From contig OX381708.1 of NCBI GenBank assembly GCA_947462335.1, positions 42,845,377 through 42,909,376 of the forward strand: a DNA stretch of 64,000 nt, in the 5' to 3' direction. Within the stretch, counting starts at the first letter, position 1. Each line of letters opens with the position of its first letter. The position numbers and the translations under genes were made by a program. This DNA is from Harmothoe impar (Eukaryota; Annelida; Polychaeta; Phyllodocida; Polynoidae). A model generated the notes under the pieces. The model was not told where the DNA came from. It did not search any database and was given only the letters and a program-made list of their open reading frames with translations. Shown in pieces: positions 11,062 to 23,277 of the stretch.

Positions 11062-14000
11062 CTAGATACATATAGATATTAATATGTGTTAAATATAATA
11101 GCGATAAATATGATATTATGGATGCTATATTATATATTGCATGAGGGTCCTCATGAATGATGTCATTGGTTCTATTAATTTAATAAAGACGTAACAAAGA
11201 CTCCTGCCCCTTCCACCTCCATATTATTATATTTTGGATATTTCCTACAAAAATGTAAAACAAGTTTTCCACTAAGCCCACACCAAATGGCTCTCCATAT
11301 ATCTTTAGCCAGTAAGGCAATATGTGAACGTTAAATTCCCACATCTTACCTTATGACCCGCATGCACATCTCACCCACTCACTCACTCACTCACTCACTC
11401 ACTCACTCACTCATTCACTCACTCACCGGAATAACTCACTTACTCCACTTGCACGCATACATACACCCATAATGAATGTAAATATTACGATGATTATTGT
11501 ATATTCACAAATATTACCTTCAGCGTTCAGATGACAGGATTGGAGAGGACCTGTGAAGGCATAACGGGTTCCCAGTCCGTCCTTCATCACAGAGTCAAGG
11601 TCAGCTGGACTGATAACATTGTCCTAGGAAAGAAAAAATATTGTTATTTTCGGCAGAAACTACCAATATTTAAAACAGGATAAATAAATGAATATACATA
11701 GAGCCTACACACAATGTACAGAAATCTTTTATTTTGAGAAAAAAGAGATGCTTAAGTACTGGAAGGGCCGCACTAAATGCCCCCTATTGAATACAATCTG
11801 GCCGTATTCAATGGGCTAAGAAAAAGTTCCATTTCTTCATTAAATGGCTTCATATAAGAAAATAACCACAAATGCCAACTACATTGAGACCGCTTTGATG
11901 TATTTTCACGCATGGGGGCTGTGAGGCCCCTAATCTCAAAAAGCCCCTATCACTCAAATATTTGTGGGATAGGGGCCTTTTGAGACTTAGGGCACACCTG
12001 AAGTCCCTAAATGTCAAAATTTCCTTATCCTACAAATATTTGAGACATAGGGACCATATTCAAACAGCCCCTATCTCACAAAGATTTGAGGGATAGGGAC
12101 ATGTCAGGCCCCTATCCTACAAAAGATCCCTATGTATCAAAACCCCTATCCAGCAAAAGCATTTGTAATCAATTTTAAGGACTATTTCTTACTTCAGCAG
12201 TAAGAAAGCAGGTCTCACAAGAACATATTCAAGGTTTGGCCAAAAAGAATAGAAAGGAGGAGGTCCAAATCTTTTTGGTCCCCCCCTCCAGGCAGATTTA
12301 AATTGGGCATGGCCGACCCCTTTGCACTAGTGATCCGCAGGTTAATTTTGTTAAAAAGGGATGCAATATTTTTTGGTCCCCCACCCCTTCAAGGAGTTCC
12401 CCCCAAATCCACCAACACCCCTCCCCCCCTCCGTTGTTAAAATTACCACTCCTTAAGGGGGGTCGACATTTATTACACCCCCTCCCGAACCTACCAAACA
12501 CCCTGTAAAATAAATGACCACTGCCCTTTCTATTTAGGGAGTGGTAATGAACAGGGGGAGGCTGGTGAAAAGTCTCCTGAGGCGGGAGGGGACGTTACTA
12601 AGGGTGGAATGCTAGTGGGAATGAATTATTATCCAATATCCTATAGATGATTTATCTCTTGCAGATATTTAACCAACGGGATACTTTTGAGGGATAGTGG
12701 CATGTCCAAAAATATTTGTGACTTTAATATAGACTTACCATTTTTAGCACATATAGGGACTTCACCTGGTCCCTATATCTCAAATGGGCCAATTTTGAGG
12801 GATAGGGCCAATTTGAGCGATAGGGGCCCCACAGGGACTTGGTCACATCCCACTCACCCTGCAGCTTTATGGGATACTGCCCAACCCCCACTCGTGAAAT
12901 GCAGCAGAGACTGTATCAACGGGCATTGACATTTGTCTATGTATCTTTTATGTGCTAAGACAGATATACAAACATTTCATGGCATTATCTACACGTCTTC
13001 TCTCAGGGCTTTATATAAATCCCAACCCTATACCTACCTGCACGAGCCTCCAGCACTCATACATGAGGGCATACTGCAGCCTGTTAAGCACGAACCCTTT
13101 GACCTCCTTCTTGATGAGGACTGGCACCTCGCCGATCTCCTTCATGATCTCCATGGCCTTCTTGGTGACCTCGGGCCGAGTGCAGGGGGCAGGGCACAGC
13201 TCCATCAGCGGGCAGTAGAAAGGGGGGTTGGTCTGGTCAAGAACAAGGCCGCACTTTAGGATGTTGTATAGTGTACAATTATTTCAGATCAATATTGATA
13301 AACATTAGATTCTGAAGTATCAAGCCCAGATATTCTCCCTGTGTAACATGTTGTTTTGTGGGAGCAGTTCATATTTGCCTACATATATAAAGATAGTAAA
13401 ATCACATTACTGTGTGCACTTTCAAAATTAGCGATGATCAAATCCTCGCCAATGCTTTATTCAAGCATCATGCCGTCATGCCGACCCTATGCATTTTATA
13501 CGCTCCCAGAGTGTCTGCCTGATGCATGAATTCGACCCTGGCGAGTAGGCTCACGAGGGATGCATTCATACATCATGAACACAAAAGACATGGTACAGCA
13601 AAGCATGCACTATGTCGCTAAACGGTGACATTTGTCTTCATGATGCACCGATGCAGCCCCGGCGAGTAACTCGCTGAGGCTGCATCGGTGCATCATGCTG
13701 AATCTTCGGGAGTCTCTCAACTCCGTAGGGTCGGCATGGTGCTTGAATGCAGCACTGGGGAGTTACTTGCCAAGGTTGCATACATACATCAGCACGACCA
13801 AGGACATAAAGCATTATACCGCCCTTAAATGGTTACAGGACGACTCATGCAGTACTCACGGGGTGTACCACGACGAGCTGCTCCCGGTGCTGGAGGTGGT
13901 CGGTGAAGGTGGAGGCCGGCATGGAGGACGTGGAGGAGGCCAGGATGGCCGTGTCTGAACAGAAGGGGTCGATCTTTGTCCAAACCTGCCTCTTCAGCTC

Positions 14001-17000
14001 AATCCGCTCTGGTACACACTCCTGTAGGGTGATACTTTCATAGGATTCAATATGTCGATTGTGGCTTTTGATCTACCGCATACTAATATATTGAGCTGAT
14101 GGAAAAATATACTGGCGGTATGCAAACAGCTGTATAGTTTAAACATTTTCATTTTTGGAGTAATTACTTGTCCACATAGGTAATATGGCTTCCCGTACAC
14201 ACTGTATACTTGCCTCTACATACATTGCTGCCCGTTACACATCATGCTTCAAATTGATTATCAGCTATGCTGACACTTTTTGGAAAAAAAAGGGTAAGGG
14301 AGGGAGGCTTTTTTTTTGATACTTTTTTTCAAGACCATGCACGAGGGAGATTACTTCGTCTTTTTTTCCTCAGTTGAGGTGACGAGGGAGGTCACTTTTT
14401 TTTGGTAATATTTTATTAACAGTGATATTGGAAATAAAATGTAAAAGGCTACACTAAATTGGTATTATATTGTTCCGATTTCAATCAGAAATCTACGATT
14501 TTTCGGGTTTAAAAACCGTAACAAATCCCATTTTTGGGGTGAGATAAATTGGCACCCCTGCTATCAGATTGATGCGGATATTTGACCCTTTTTTTCCTTT
14601 TCTTTTTTGATAGGGGCGCCCAGTTTGACTGTTTTTTTTTATTGAAGAAGCTAAAAAAAGGGTTGATGCGGCCGTTTTTAACAGGTGCAGGCGCTATCCG
14701 CAAAGCTGATAATCGATTTTAAGTGGCCTTAGCTGTACATACATGACTTCCCATACACATCATACTTAGCTGTACATACATGGCTCCCCATATACATCAT
14801 ACTTAGCTGTACATACATGGCTCCAGTTACCTACTAGTATACAGACATGGCTCCCCATACACAGTGCATTTTACCTGTACATACATAGCTCCCCATACAC
14901 ATCATACTTACCTGTACATACATAGCCCCCCCCCCCCCCATACACAGTGTACTTACCTGTACATACATGGCGCCTCGAACACATTCCTCCAGGTTGCTAG
15001 TGGTGGAGATCCTGGCATACTGCTCATCCACGTTCAGGCTTCCTCGGAGTAGGCCCTGCCCCTGAAGGTCCTGTAGTTGTACCTGGCGAAATAAGAACTC
15101 CCGTCTTAGATTAAGCTATCGGAACTTCTGTGAACAAAGGGAATGAAACGGTCAGGTTGACCCAAGCTTCAGATACAGTATATTGTCTCATAGATTTCTA
15201 CGCTCATGCCATTCCGTTTTTAATATCTGGGAATGCAATTTGTTATGAAAAGAATACATGTATATTGAAAAAAATATGAATACCACTATGAACATAGACC
15301 ATGTATATATTTAGTAAATGCCCCGGTACCTTAATGTTCTCCATGGCCGATGTTAGTTGACTTGACTCAATATCGTAGAGGGTAACATTGTATCCTGCTG
15401 CCGCAAACAGCATAGCAAAACTCCGGCCAATGAGTCCACTGGGAAGTGATCAAAAGACATTGACAATAGTGCTGATATATGTATACATAGTATACTGCGA
15501 ATGCATCTTATATGGCTTGTAATACTACGTTGCCAATGAAAAATATGTGTTTATTAGTCCTGAAAACATAGGTGGTCTCAATACACAATCTGGCCTCCGT
15601 ACTGGATTGTATTATAGCCTTTCTAATAATGTGGGTATTGTGGGGGGGGGGGGGGGGGGACTGTTGGGGAACTTTTGTTTGGTTCATTATTCAAGTGGAC
15701 AGATTCTCAATTATGTGTGCTTGGTATATACATAATGGTCAGGTACATGGACATGCACATATAATGAATGGTAGGGTTGATTCAGGTAAAGTGGGACATC
15801 AGGTAAAGTGGGACAACTAACATTAAGGCCATTTTTACGGGTTGATTTCTTTCCTGGGTGTAAAAAATTTTTTCTTCTTAGAAATATATGTTTGACCCCT
15901 CTTAATTGCACCTATCTTACCAAAGTTAAGAGGTAATTATGCCTTCTAAATTTCGACATGATATGGATGGAGACCTTTTGACGCTATAAATTCGGAAGTA
16001 CATAAGAAATAGTAAAATTATTTGTTAGTAGTGGTACTAAGAAAAGTAACATGATATTTCAAAATGTATGTAAATATTAGATACATATATTGCTTCTTTA
16101 CATCTTGATATTTTTATTAGTCAGATATGGAAATGAAGAACACCGAGACCATAAATGCAAGTGTCCCACTTTAGCTGAAGGTGTTAGATAAAGTGGAACA
16201 GGCAGATTCAGGTTAAGTGGGACACTACATTAATCCCCTTTCTCAGAGTAGCATTACCCGATATGCCTATATTTTGATTTATATGGAGAAGAAATATCAT
16301 AGCAAATATCACTACTTAGTTGTGTAAATAATACCAAATTATTAAGTATAACAGCCAGAATAGGGTGTTGTTAGTGCTCCAGATTGTGGTTTATCAAGTG
16401 ACTTTACTGATGATCATTATTTTGATGAGCGAACCATTGACTTCCATCAGCGAACCATTGACTTCCATCATAATTTAGATAATTTCTTACCTTTAATGAT
16501 TTTTAATCATACATTATGATGTTAAATGGTAAAATCTGTAGCAAATTCATTTAGAATTGGTATTTGATATACATTGAGGCTAAAACCATAGAAATCATTA
16601 ACCAATACTACTTTCTTACGATTTATAGAAATTATTGCCATTTACAGTTATTTATAGTGATTAATATGCCCCTGAAATGCTCCTGCATTACTACCTCATT
16701 AACAAAACATTTCATTTTAGATGCTTACAATTAAGAGTGTGAGCTTTATAATTCTGCATAACATTATTTAGCACTATGTAAAATAATTTGAGGATAGAGA
16801 TTCAGTAAGGGTACAAATATGTTGTCATCTAACATAATGTAGTGTAGCCTTGCCCAAAGTTAAGCCCAGATGCACAGTATTTTGGCAGTTTTGCATTTAT
16901 ACTCTGTGTACTTGATTCATCCTGTAAAGGACCCTACATAAATTTCCTTAATGTTTTTGATGTAGTCCATCAAAATATATATATCTCACCTTCAAAAATT

Positions 17001-18735
17001 ACCATTTACCATTTTTGTCATATGAATTATAAAGCATGGGGGTTGATTCTTATCAATTGTCCCATTTTACATGAAGCAAGTGTCCCACTTTACCAAAAAT
17101 ACAAGTAAAGTGGGACGCTTCAATTTTTAAATGGCATCTCTAAGAAATGGTCTATTTAGGCCTCATTGGCTAAGGTATTTAATATATTTTTTATATTTTG
17201 GTTTAAAGGAATGAATACTGAAACTATTTGATGTGTTTGATAGTTTCTACTATAAGTACCAAATGTGTGAATGGTACATAAAGTCAGACTTAGAGTATGG
17301 CTTAGGTGTCCCACTTTACCTGAATCAACCCTATATGTGATTGATATCACATGTGAACCAGGGCATTTTATTTATTGATAAACCTACCCGAAGTCCCCCC
17401 GATGTGTGAGTGTAATATGTGCAAGTGTAATATGTGTGAGTGTAATATGTGTGAGTGTAATATGTGTGAGTGTAATATGTGTGAGTGTAGTATGTGTGAG
17501 TGTAATATGTGTGAGTTCTGATTTTGAATCGCCGATATTGAGTACTTACAACCTTTTTTTTTGCCTGTTGTCTGTGTAAACTACTGCCTTACCTTCATTT
17601 TCATGAAGGTTACCAAAGGTAGAGGCAATATTGCGGCCTAAGAGCGTCTCAAAAAGCGTCTCACCCCATTTTTACATTAGAATAAAGAGGATTTCATGCA
17701 AAGTGACACTTCATGAAGGTCTGTAGTTTGGTTGAAACCCCATCCTTTAGCATTGAGTGCAAAAAGTTGGTTTGGTGCTGTTTGGGTGATTTTTTTTCAA
17801 TATCAATTTTCTACATGAAATATTGCTTTTTTTGTTTCAATATTTGATGTCATGGGTTGGCATTGATCAAGACTTGTATGCTGCAGCATTTTAATATTTC
17901 ATTTGCAGATTTTTCACAGCAAAATAACACATAAAAGGCAAGTCATTTTTTCAGCAGAATTTGCAAAAATACCTGTCGTATAAGAACCTGGCACTTAGGT
18001 GCCCTGGTTCAATAATTATACCCATCTTATCAGTTGATGCTGAAGACAATTATTGTTTAGGCAGATCGTTAGTGTCATGCCTTATCATCGGTATCCTAGG
18101 GTTATCATATAGAAAGTATTGTTATCAGGGAAAGCCTAAGGGGATATAATCCCAGTAGTTCATCGCTTCTTATCAGCAGATACTATCTGGGATCCAACGT
18201 GTATTATTAGACTTTGGAAGACCTTTCCACACCAAGCAAAGCCCACAGAATCTCCCCTAACAAATGACCAGTGAGGATGCAATGATTCACATAATTTAGC
18301 CAGTTATAGCCAATCAATATGTGCATAACCACTACGGCTGGGGTCATATCCCCCTTTCAAATGAGTTAAACGTACAGGTACTATTACTTTCATGGAATGT
18401 TATCATGACATGTGGTTGCTCTGGGGTAAAGAGGATTTATGTAAAAACTAATTTTAAAAAGGGGGAGAGAGCTAATAGACAACTTAACAGCTGCATTACC
18501 AAACCACGATGGACATTTACACCACATGAACTCGGAAACAGCAACACGTTTCTGCAGTTATAGAATAGGTTGCATAACATGTAAACGATTACCCTTTTTT
18601 CAAGGGGTTAACTGCCACTTCTGCTCAAACAACCGTTGATGTTCATGGGGTTTAATATCTCTGTCATACAACTCCCTACCTTCCTATCACTGCCACCTTT
18701 TCGTCGTGGATAATGGTCTTCTTGATGGACGCCAT
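10832..18735 (-). CDS. CRYL1: lambda-crystallin homolog / L-gulonate 3-dehydrogenase (7 exons)
   Basis: Seven minus-strand exons join in phase with consensus GT-AG sites: 18735-18680, 15438-15330, 15082-14957, 14021-13860, 13232-13038, 11623-11518 and 11061-10832. They total 984 nt, giving 327 residues plus TAA. The enzyme is a cytosolic NAD-dependent member of the 3-hydroxyacyl-CoA dehydrogenase superfamily that oxidises L-gulonate in the glucuronate/pentose (uronate) pathway. The Rossmann G-x-G-x-x-G is G18-S-G20-L-I-G23, with the following acidic residue in YDIE. The family catalytic set is visible as S129 (SSTSS), H150 (VHP), E162 (PLME) and N201 (FVLNRLQYA). The C-terminal domain follows ([12 protein letters not shown], then the YCERYGE segment). 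Length and exon order match animal CRYL1 (about 319-327 residues), and I see no frameshift or missing motif. Introns 4 and 6 carry palindromic repeats, and intron 1 carries a 1.56-kb transposon and a minisatellite. Confidence 0.95.
11376..11426. repeat. (ACTC)n microsatellite
   Basis: About twelve ACTC units with one interruption (ATTC), inside CRYL1 intron 6. Confidence 0.9.
11518..11623 (-). CDS. CRYL1: CRYL1 exon 6
   Basis: Bounded by CTAG|GACAAT and GAAG|GTAATA. It encodes [18 protein letters not shown] and continues to HLNAE, matching the family's C-terminal domain. It is 106 nt, entered in phase 0 and left in phase 1. Confidence 0.93.
11927..12850. repeat. cluster of palindromic CCCTATC...GATAGGG units
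   Basis: CRYL1 intron 6 carries repeated imperfect palindromes. A nearly perfect one is at 11941-11978 (CCCCTATC, then CAAATATTTG, then GATAGGGG). Others are at about 12021-12053, 12066-12100 and 12107-12125, with single-arm copies at 12676-12700 and 12780-12835. The motif changes orientation across the cluster, suggesting a large foldback element or an array of short palindromic insertions. No coding capacity is seen. Confidence 0.6.
13038..13232 (-). CDS. CRYL1: CRYL1 exon 5
   Basis: Acceptor GACCAG|ACC and donor CAG|GTAGGT. It is 195 nt, phase 0 at both ends. It carries the NPPFY segment after the catalytic His, E162 in PLMEL, and N201 in [11 protein letters not shown], and ends at RLVQ. 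Confidence 0.95.
13440..13840. mobile_element. composite palindromic MITE (family copy 2)
   Basis: Three stem-loop modules lie in CRYL1 intron 4, at about 13512-13577, 13639-13697 and 13736-13798. The middle one is a perfect 20-bp stem (CATGATGCACCGATGCAGCC and its complement) around a 19-nt loop containing GGCGAGTAACTCGC. The right end is GCCCTTAAATGGTTA, like the other family members. The left boundary is not clear. Confidence 0.55.
13860..14021 (-). CDS. CRYL1: CRYL1 exon 4
   Basis: Acceptor CTACAG|GAG and donor CCC|GTGAGT. It is 162 nt, phase 0. It encodes [14 protein letters not shown], the catalytic-serine segment [10 protein letters not shown] and the terminal VVVHP with catalytic H150. 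Confidence 0.95.
14957..15082 (-). CDS. CRYL1: CRYL1 exon 3
   Basis: Acceptor CGCCAG|GTA and donor CAG|GTAAGT. It is 126 nt, phase 0. It encodes [20 protein letters not shown] through CVRGAMYVQ, the helical region following the NAD-binding fold. Confidence 0.93.
15330..15438 (-). CDS. CRYL1: CRYL1 exon 2
   Basis: Acceptor TTCCCAG|TGG and donor AAG|GTACCG. It completes the split Ser19 codon and encodes the rest of the Rossmann glycine loop and first beta-alpha-beta unit ([20 protein letters not shown]). Confidence 0.93.
15774..17331. mobile_element. non-autonomous DNA transposon, TA target duplication
   Basis: The ends are inverted repeats starting GGGTTGATTCAGGTAAAGTG and continuing GGACA. 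They are flanked on both sides by TA (15772-15773 and 17332-17333). Internal copies of the AAAGTGGGACA word recur in both orientations near both ends (about 15800, 16165-16228, 17050 and 17075-17116), like subterminal transposase-binding sites. There is no transposase frame in the 1558 bp. A TA duplication points to the Tc1/mariner/pogo group, but the superfamily is an inference. It lies in CRYL1 intron 1. Confidence 0.75.
17403..17516. repeat. 15-bp minisatellite
   Basis: About seven tandem copies of GTGAGTGTAATATGT with minor variants, in CRYL1 intron 1. Confidence 0.9.
18680..18735 (-). CDS. CRYL1: CRYL1 exon 1 (start)
   Basis: The ATG at 18735 opens [18 protein letters not shown], and the exon ends with AG of a split Ser codon at donor AG|GTAGGG. 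It enters the glycine loop exactly where exon 2 continues, which fixes both the start and the junction. Confidence 0.9.
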
Positions 18736-18949
18736 TGTATATGGTTACTTGATAGTCGTTCAGACCCTAGTGTCTGTCCAATGATATCTGGAAACAAAAA
18801 AGGGGATGACTATCTATTACTCCTGTTCTCGTATAGGGGGAGACACCGGTTCGGCTGGAGAGATAAACGATATCTGATTTAGCACGAGGTGGCATTAGTG
18901 TCCAGTCTCCCCATGCCAGACTATTGTGGCAAGCCATTTGTTCAACCAC

Positions 18950-19125
18950 GATATCAAAGTTTTAAACTCTGATATCAGAGTAAGAAATTCTGATATCAGA
19001 ATTTAAAACTTTGATATCAGAGTTTAAAACATCGATATCAGAGTTTTAAAATTCGTTATCAGAGTTTAAAATTTTTGATATTGGAGTTACTGCGATATCA
19101 AAGTTAGCAACTGTGATATCAGGGG
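18950..19125. promoter_or_regulatory. tandem GATATC palindrome array upstream of CRYL1
   Basis: Nine units spaced about 19-21 bp contain the palindrome CTGATATCAG or a close variant, separated by TTTAAAA-rich spacers. The array begins about 215 bp upstream of the CRYL1 ATG. It may be a regulatory array or simply a minisatellite with palindromic units; location alone suggests the former. Confidence 0.5.
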
Positions 19126-19497
19126 GTGCACATATCGCTTGCCATTGACTCTGGCTCTCCCGTTTTCTGTATGTCTGTCTGCCGTGTTTGTCTACCTCTG
19201 TCTGTCTCCCTCTTTATCCTTCTCTCGTTGTCTATCTGTTTCATCAGTGAATCTGTGAGTGTTTATTTATAATAGGTATTCAGTTCTTTACTTTTGTAGC
19301 AGGTTTAGTCCAGTCAACTAGTAAAGATCTTTGTACTTGAATTGTGTCTACTTGCAGCTTCTGATGAGTGTAACAGTTCATGATGATGTCAATTGCTGTA
19401 TTATGATGAATACATCGATTAAATCCATGTTTGATGGAACATTGTGGTGCAGTCCGAAGCCTGCGATGATTGATTTGCAGCACTTCCCCAAAGTTAA

Positions 19498-19863
19498 GGC
19501 TGTGTCTCACGACCTTGGGCCAATGTTTTGGTCTCTGACTGGGTGCCAGCTCTGACCGGGTGCCAGCTCTGACCGGGTGCCAGCTCTGACCGGGTGCCAG
19601 CTCTGACCGGGTGCCAGCTCTGACCGGCCTGAATAAAAACGGGTTATTTAGGGCAGATAATGATAAAAATGGACAACTAATGACTAGTTTAGAGAGTTAT
19701 AACATCCATTAACCTTTTCAGCCAAATTCTATCTCCATCTGCCCTAGATAACCCGATTTTATTCAGGTCGGTCAGAGCTGGCACCCGGTCAGAGCTGGCA
19801 CCCGATCAGAGCTGGCACCCGGTCAGAGACAAAAACATTGGCCCAAGGTCGTGAGACACAGCC
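19498..19863. mobile_element. TTAA-flanked foldback MITE with repeat-bearing arms
   Basis: The terminal inverted repeats begin GGCTGTGTCTCACGACCTTG and extend over more than 100 bp per arm. They are flanked by TTAA on both sides (19494-19497 and 19864-19867). Each arm carries tandem 17-bp units (GGGTGCCAGCTCTGACC), about five on the left and four on the right. The single-copy centre is about 110 bp. The TTAA duplication suggests piggyBac-type mobilisation. No protein is encoded. Confidence 0.75.
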
Positions 19864-19958
19864 TTAACCTATTCTGGCAAACATTTTCTTTCTGAAATGT
19901 ATAGGTAAAAAAGAGTTAAACCCCATATGGATTCTTAGACAGGCAGAGCAGAGCAGAA

Positions 19959-20074
<116 letters not shown>

Positions 20075-20264
20075 AAACTTAACATCCTTGTGTAGATGTC
20101 ATATCGGGCAGGAGAATATTCAGGATTGTCGTCCAGTATTCCCACCTCATTCTTGAATATTTCATTACCATCATGATCAAGTTGATAATCACCTATAATG
20201 GCAATTGGCAATTAGATTATGGTCATCCCATACACCATTATCTGTCTGTCTGTCTGTCTGTCAT

Positions 20265-20354
<90 letters not shown>
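20265..20354. repeat. (CT)n microsatellite preceded by (CTGT)n
   Basis: A run of about 44 CT units. A short CTGT tract (20241-20261) lies just upstream. Confidence 0.95.
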
Positions 20355-20358
<4 letters not shown>

Positions 20359-20943
20359 TACCCTTTGTCTTGCTCTCCATATGAAAATGAATAAATAGTG
20401 ATGACCGGGAAACCAGCCAGCACAGTACTCTTAAATAAAGTATTCTAGATCTATACGCATGTGTATGCAAAACCATGACCCAATGAACGCTGCATTCAAA
20501 AGCATTTTGCCTAATATAGCCCAAACGTTTGCACTGGACTGCGCCTGCGCAAACACAAGGACGCTGCTAGTCCCTCTGGCGGCAGTAGCAATAACTAATG
20601 TAACTGGATCTGACCGCGGGGCGAGTCGCCATTAGGGATTAAATTTATTGTACAGTTTGGTCATGAAACGAAACCAGTGCCAGTCGGGGACAGAGGGACC
20701 GTTACTGAGAGCTACTGACATAACTTGATTTATAGAGTCTGCATGTGTACATGTGAACTGTTTCCATCCCCGTGTGTCCAGGGACCGCACTGAGCCTTTG
20801 TATGGTAATTGCATATACCGATACATGTACTGTACACAATGGACACCAGGATAGATAGTCGGGAGAGAGGCCTATTTAGTGCCATAATGTTGCCTACCTG
20901 GAGGGATGTAGGGTTTTAAGGACAGATAAAACATACATGCATG

Positions 20944-21705
20944 CACTGTAAAAAATATCCCGTAAAAATTACGGTGAATCACTGGCATCACTGAATGCCG
21001 ACCGTTTCCCGTTTTTTTAACGGTCACCGTATTTTGCTTTCCCCCGTAAATTTAACAGGCCTTCCCCGTTGTATTTTTACGGTGATTCATCATTATTATA
21101 CGATGATTCTCTGTTTTCAATGATGATTATAATTGTTTCTGAATTCATTGTTGTATACTTCATAATATCATCTTAATTCCAGGCCTGTATACATATATTA
21201 GGCCTGAGAAGCATAATTGAATGCCTCATAGCAATATACAATTACAATCCATGAGCAAAAGGTACTCTAGAAACTCTGACAACAGTCTCAATATGTATAG
21301 TTCTAATTACCACAACATGGGTGTTTATACTATTCGTACTAGTGTCCAGGGTCTAAAAGAAGGAAATTATATATCTTTTATCTTTAATATGCCAAAGGCT
21401 TTAATTTTGACTGTACAATTAATGAGATAGTTGGATATCTTTATAAATCTAACACAATTATGTATGTTTTTAGTTGATAGCTTCCACTAAAGTCTCTCTA
21501 TCAAACTAAGCTGCCACCTGGTGAGCAAACTTTTAACGTGAGATTCACTGTAAATGAAAAAACATTGTTTCACTGTACTGGTTTACGGATGTTCAATGTG
21601 AAAGTAATAAGTTTTACAGTGTCTCACCGTAAATCACAATTACGGTGATACACCGTCAAATTTAGCATTGATTCTCCGTAATTTCAACGGTAATTTTTTA
21701 CAGTG
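20944..21705. mobile_element. MITE with CACTGTAAAAAAT termini
   Basis: The left end begins CACTGTAAAAAATATCCCG and the complement of the right end begins CACTGTAAAAAATTACCG. Both are followed by diverged CCGTAA/ACGGTGATTCA words that recur inside each arm. The element is 762 bp and noncoding. I could not find a matching target duplication, so the superfamily is undecided. Confidence 0.65.
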
Positions 21706-22537
21706 TGGGTTTAACCTTAGAGTAGAGAATCCACCTGTAAATCAATTTGGTTTGTAGGTTGAAGGCCGTTTGATACATTTTTTCTTTATAATTGCAATAC
21801 CTCTCTTGTCAGCGGAAGTCAAACAAACACTCATCGTTTTGTAATTCTCTTCACCCTCTGCCCCTTCACATTTTGGAGTTGGGCTCCTCTTTTCTCCATG
21901 TAGTATATGCCTTTGTACCCAAGATAGAGAAAAGGGCAACAATGCGGCTTTTGAATATTTTCACTGTTTGACTGATACTGAGACTATATTTTCTCACACC
22001 ATGCAAAAGAAATATTGACGTGTTAGTTACATCATGGTACTTTCATATTATTCCTGTTATGAAAAGCCCCGTCTTTATGTTCTTGTTTAGAGATAACGAT
22101 CCAATTTGGGTGAATTGGACCCCACTCCAAAAGGTGCGTCGGAAGGAGTTGTTAGATACTCTGGGAGTGGCTATCTTGGGTACACTGATTATGGTACTTA
22201 ATTCAAACAGGAGGTATGAACAAAGAACAACAATAGCCACTTTGAGGCTCAGGAAATTATTCATAATTATCCAATCACAATAATGAGTTATAAGAGTTAT
22301 AAATGGGTCTTATTTGGAACGTAAAAAGAACGTTTTAACCCAAATTTAGCATACTTGTTGATGTTTGGTTGCCATGGCAACCAATTTTTCACAAATTTTG
22401 AATAAAAACCTTTCTTATCCATTTTCTCATTCCATAAGGATCCCAGAACTGAAAACAGAGTACTATTATTCCTTCTAGATCCAAATATTATAGTCCACAA
22501 TTGATATTATTGTTGTTGTCGCTGCTCTTGTTTTCAT

Positions 22538-22539
22538 AG

Positions 22540-22570
<31 letters not shown>
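22538..22570. repeat. (GTT)n microsatellite
   Basis: About eleven GTT units. Confidence 0.9.
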
Positions 22571-22571
<1 letters not shown>

Positions 22572-22635
22572 CATTCATGGCCGATCAAAGGGTAGTTGCT
22601 CCAATGCATATGGACATGCCTTTTTTTTATTGCAG

Positions 22636-22780
22636 GCCATATGAGGTGAGTCCTCTTGGCCATCACTACAGAGTACAGGTCTACCACTCCTCCCCTACCC
22701 ACGAGAACAGCCTGAGACCTGTGTCAGCCTATTACCTCCCCTCTGTGTGCGGGGGAGCACCTCAGCCTAATGCAATGTGA
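22636..22780 (+). CDS. possible terminal coding exon, unknown product
   Basis: A strong acceptor (T-rich tract then TTGCAG) at 22635 is followed by a frame entered at codon position 3. It encodes PYEVSPLGHHYRVQVYHSSP through GGAPQPNAM and then TGA. Its codon use and residue mix look more coding-like than the surrounding sequence. I recognise no domain and found no upstream partner exon, so this could be a chance frame. Confidence 0.3.
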
Positions 22781-23271
22781 GCTGCTCGCTGAGGTGCTCC
22801 GCCGCCTCCCCCGACCTATACTTCTCACTACCAGCCTACGCTATTGACCACTTTAATGCTCCTCCTTCCTCCCCGACCCTCCCACTCCTCCCACACCCTG
22901 CTCCCCGAGCTCCCCCTGAACTAAGCTGGCGCAGATCTCTGAATCCAATTTGTGAGCTACTCGCCGCGAGTAGCCCACAAGGGGGCGACACTGGTTTGTG
23001 AGTAGCTCCATCGTGAGATGACGGAAATTGGCGCTGCTTGCAGGCAACAGGCGTTTACGGCAGAGGAGGGAGGTGATGGTGGGTGCAAGACTGCAGAAGA
23101 GGTATCTACACTAAGGGTGTAGAATAGGGGTGCTGGAGGGGGAAGCCACATGTGACCCAGGCAAGGCTTGATCAAGTAATAGAAGGCAATGTAGTCAGGC
23201 GTATGGATGCGCTGATTAGTGAGACAAACCTCGCTGAGACAAGCCCTTTAAACCGGGCTTTAAACACTTCT

Positions 23272-23277
23272 GAGGGC
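23272..23277. repeat. left target-site duplication GAGGGC
   Basis: Directly abuts the AG of the Polinton left end. The same 6 bp occur at 33530-33535. Six-bp duplications are characteristic of Polinton integrases. Confidence 0.9.

Noticed and set aside
20173..20524. Frames encoding poly(Ser-Leu) and poly(Arg-Glu)
   Set aside because: Direct translation of the (CT)n microsatellite.
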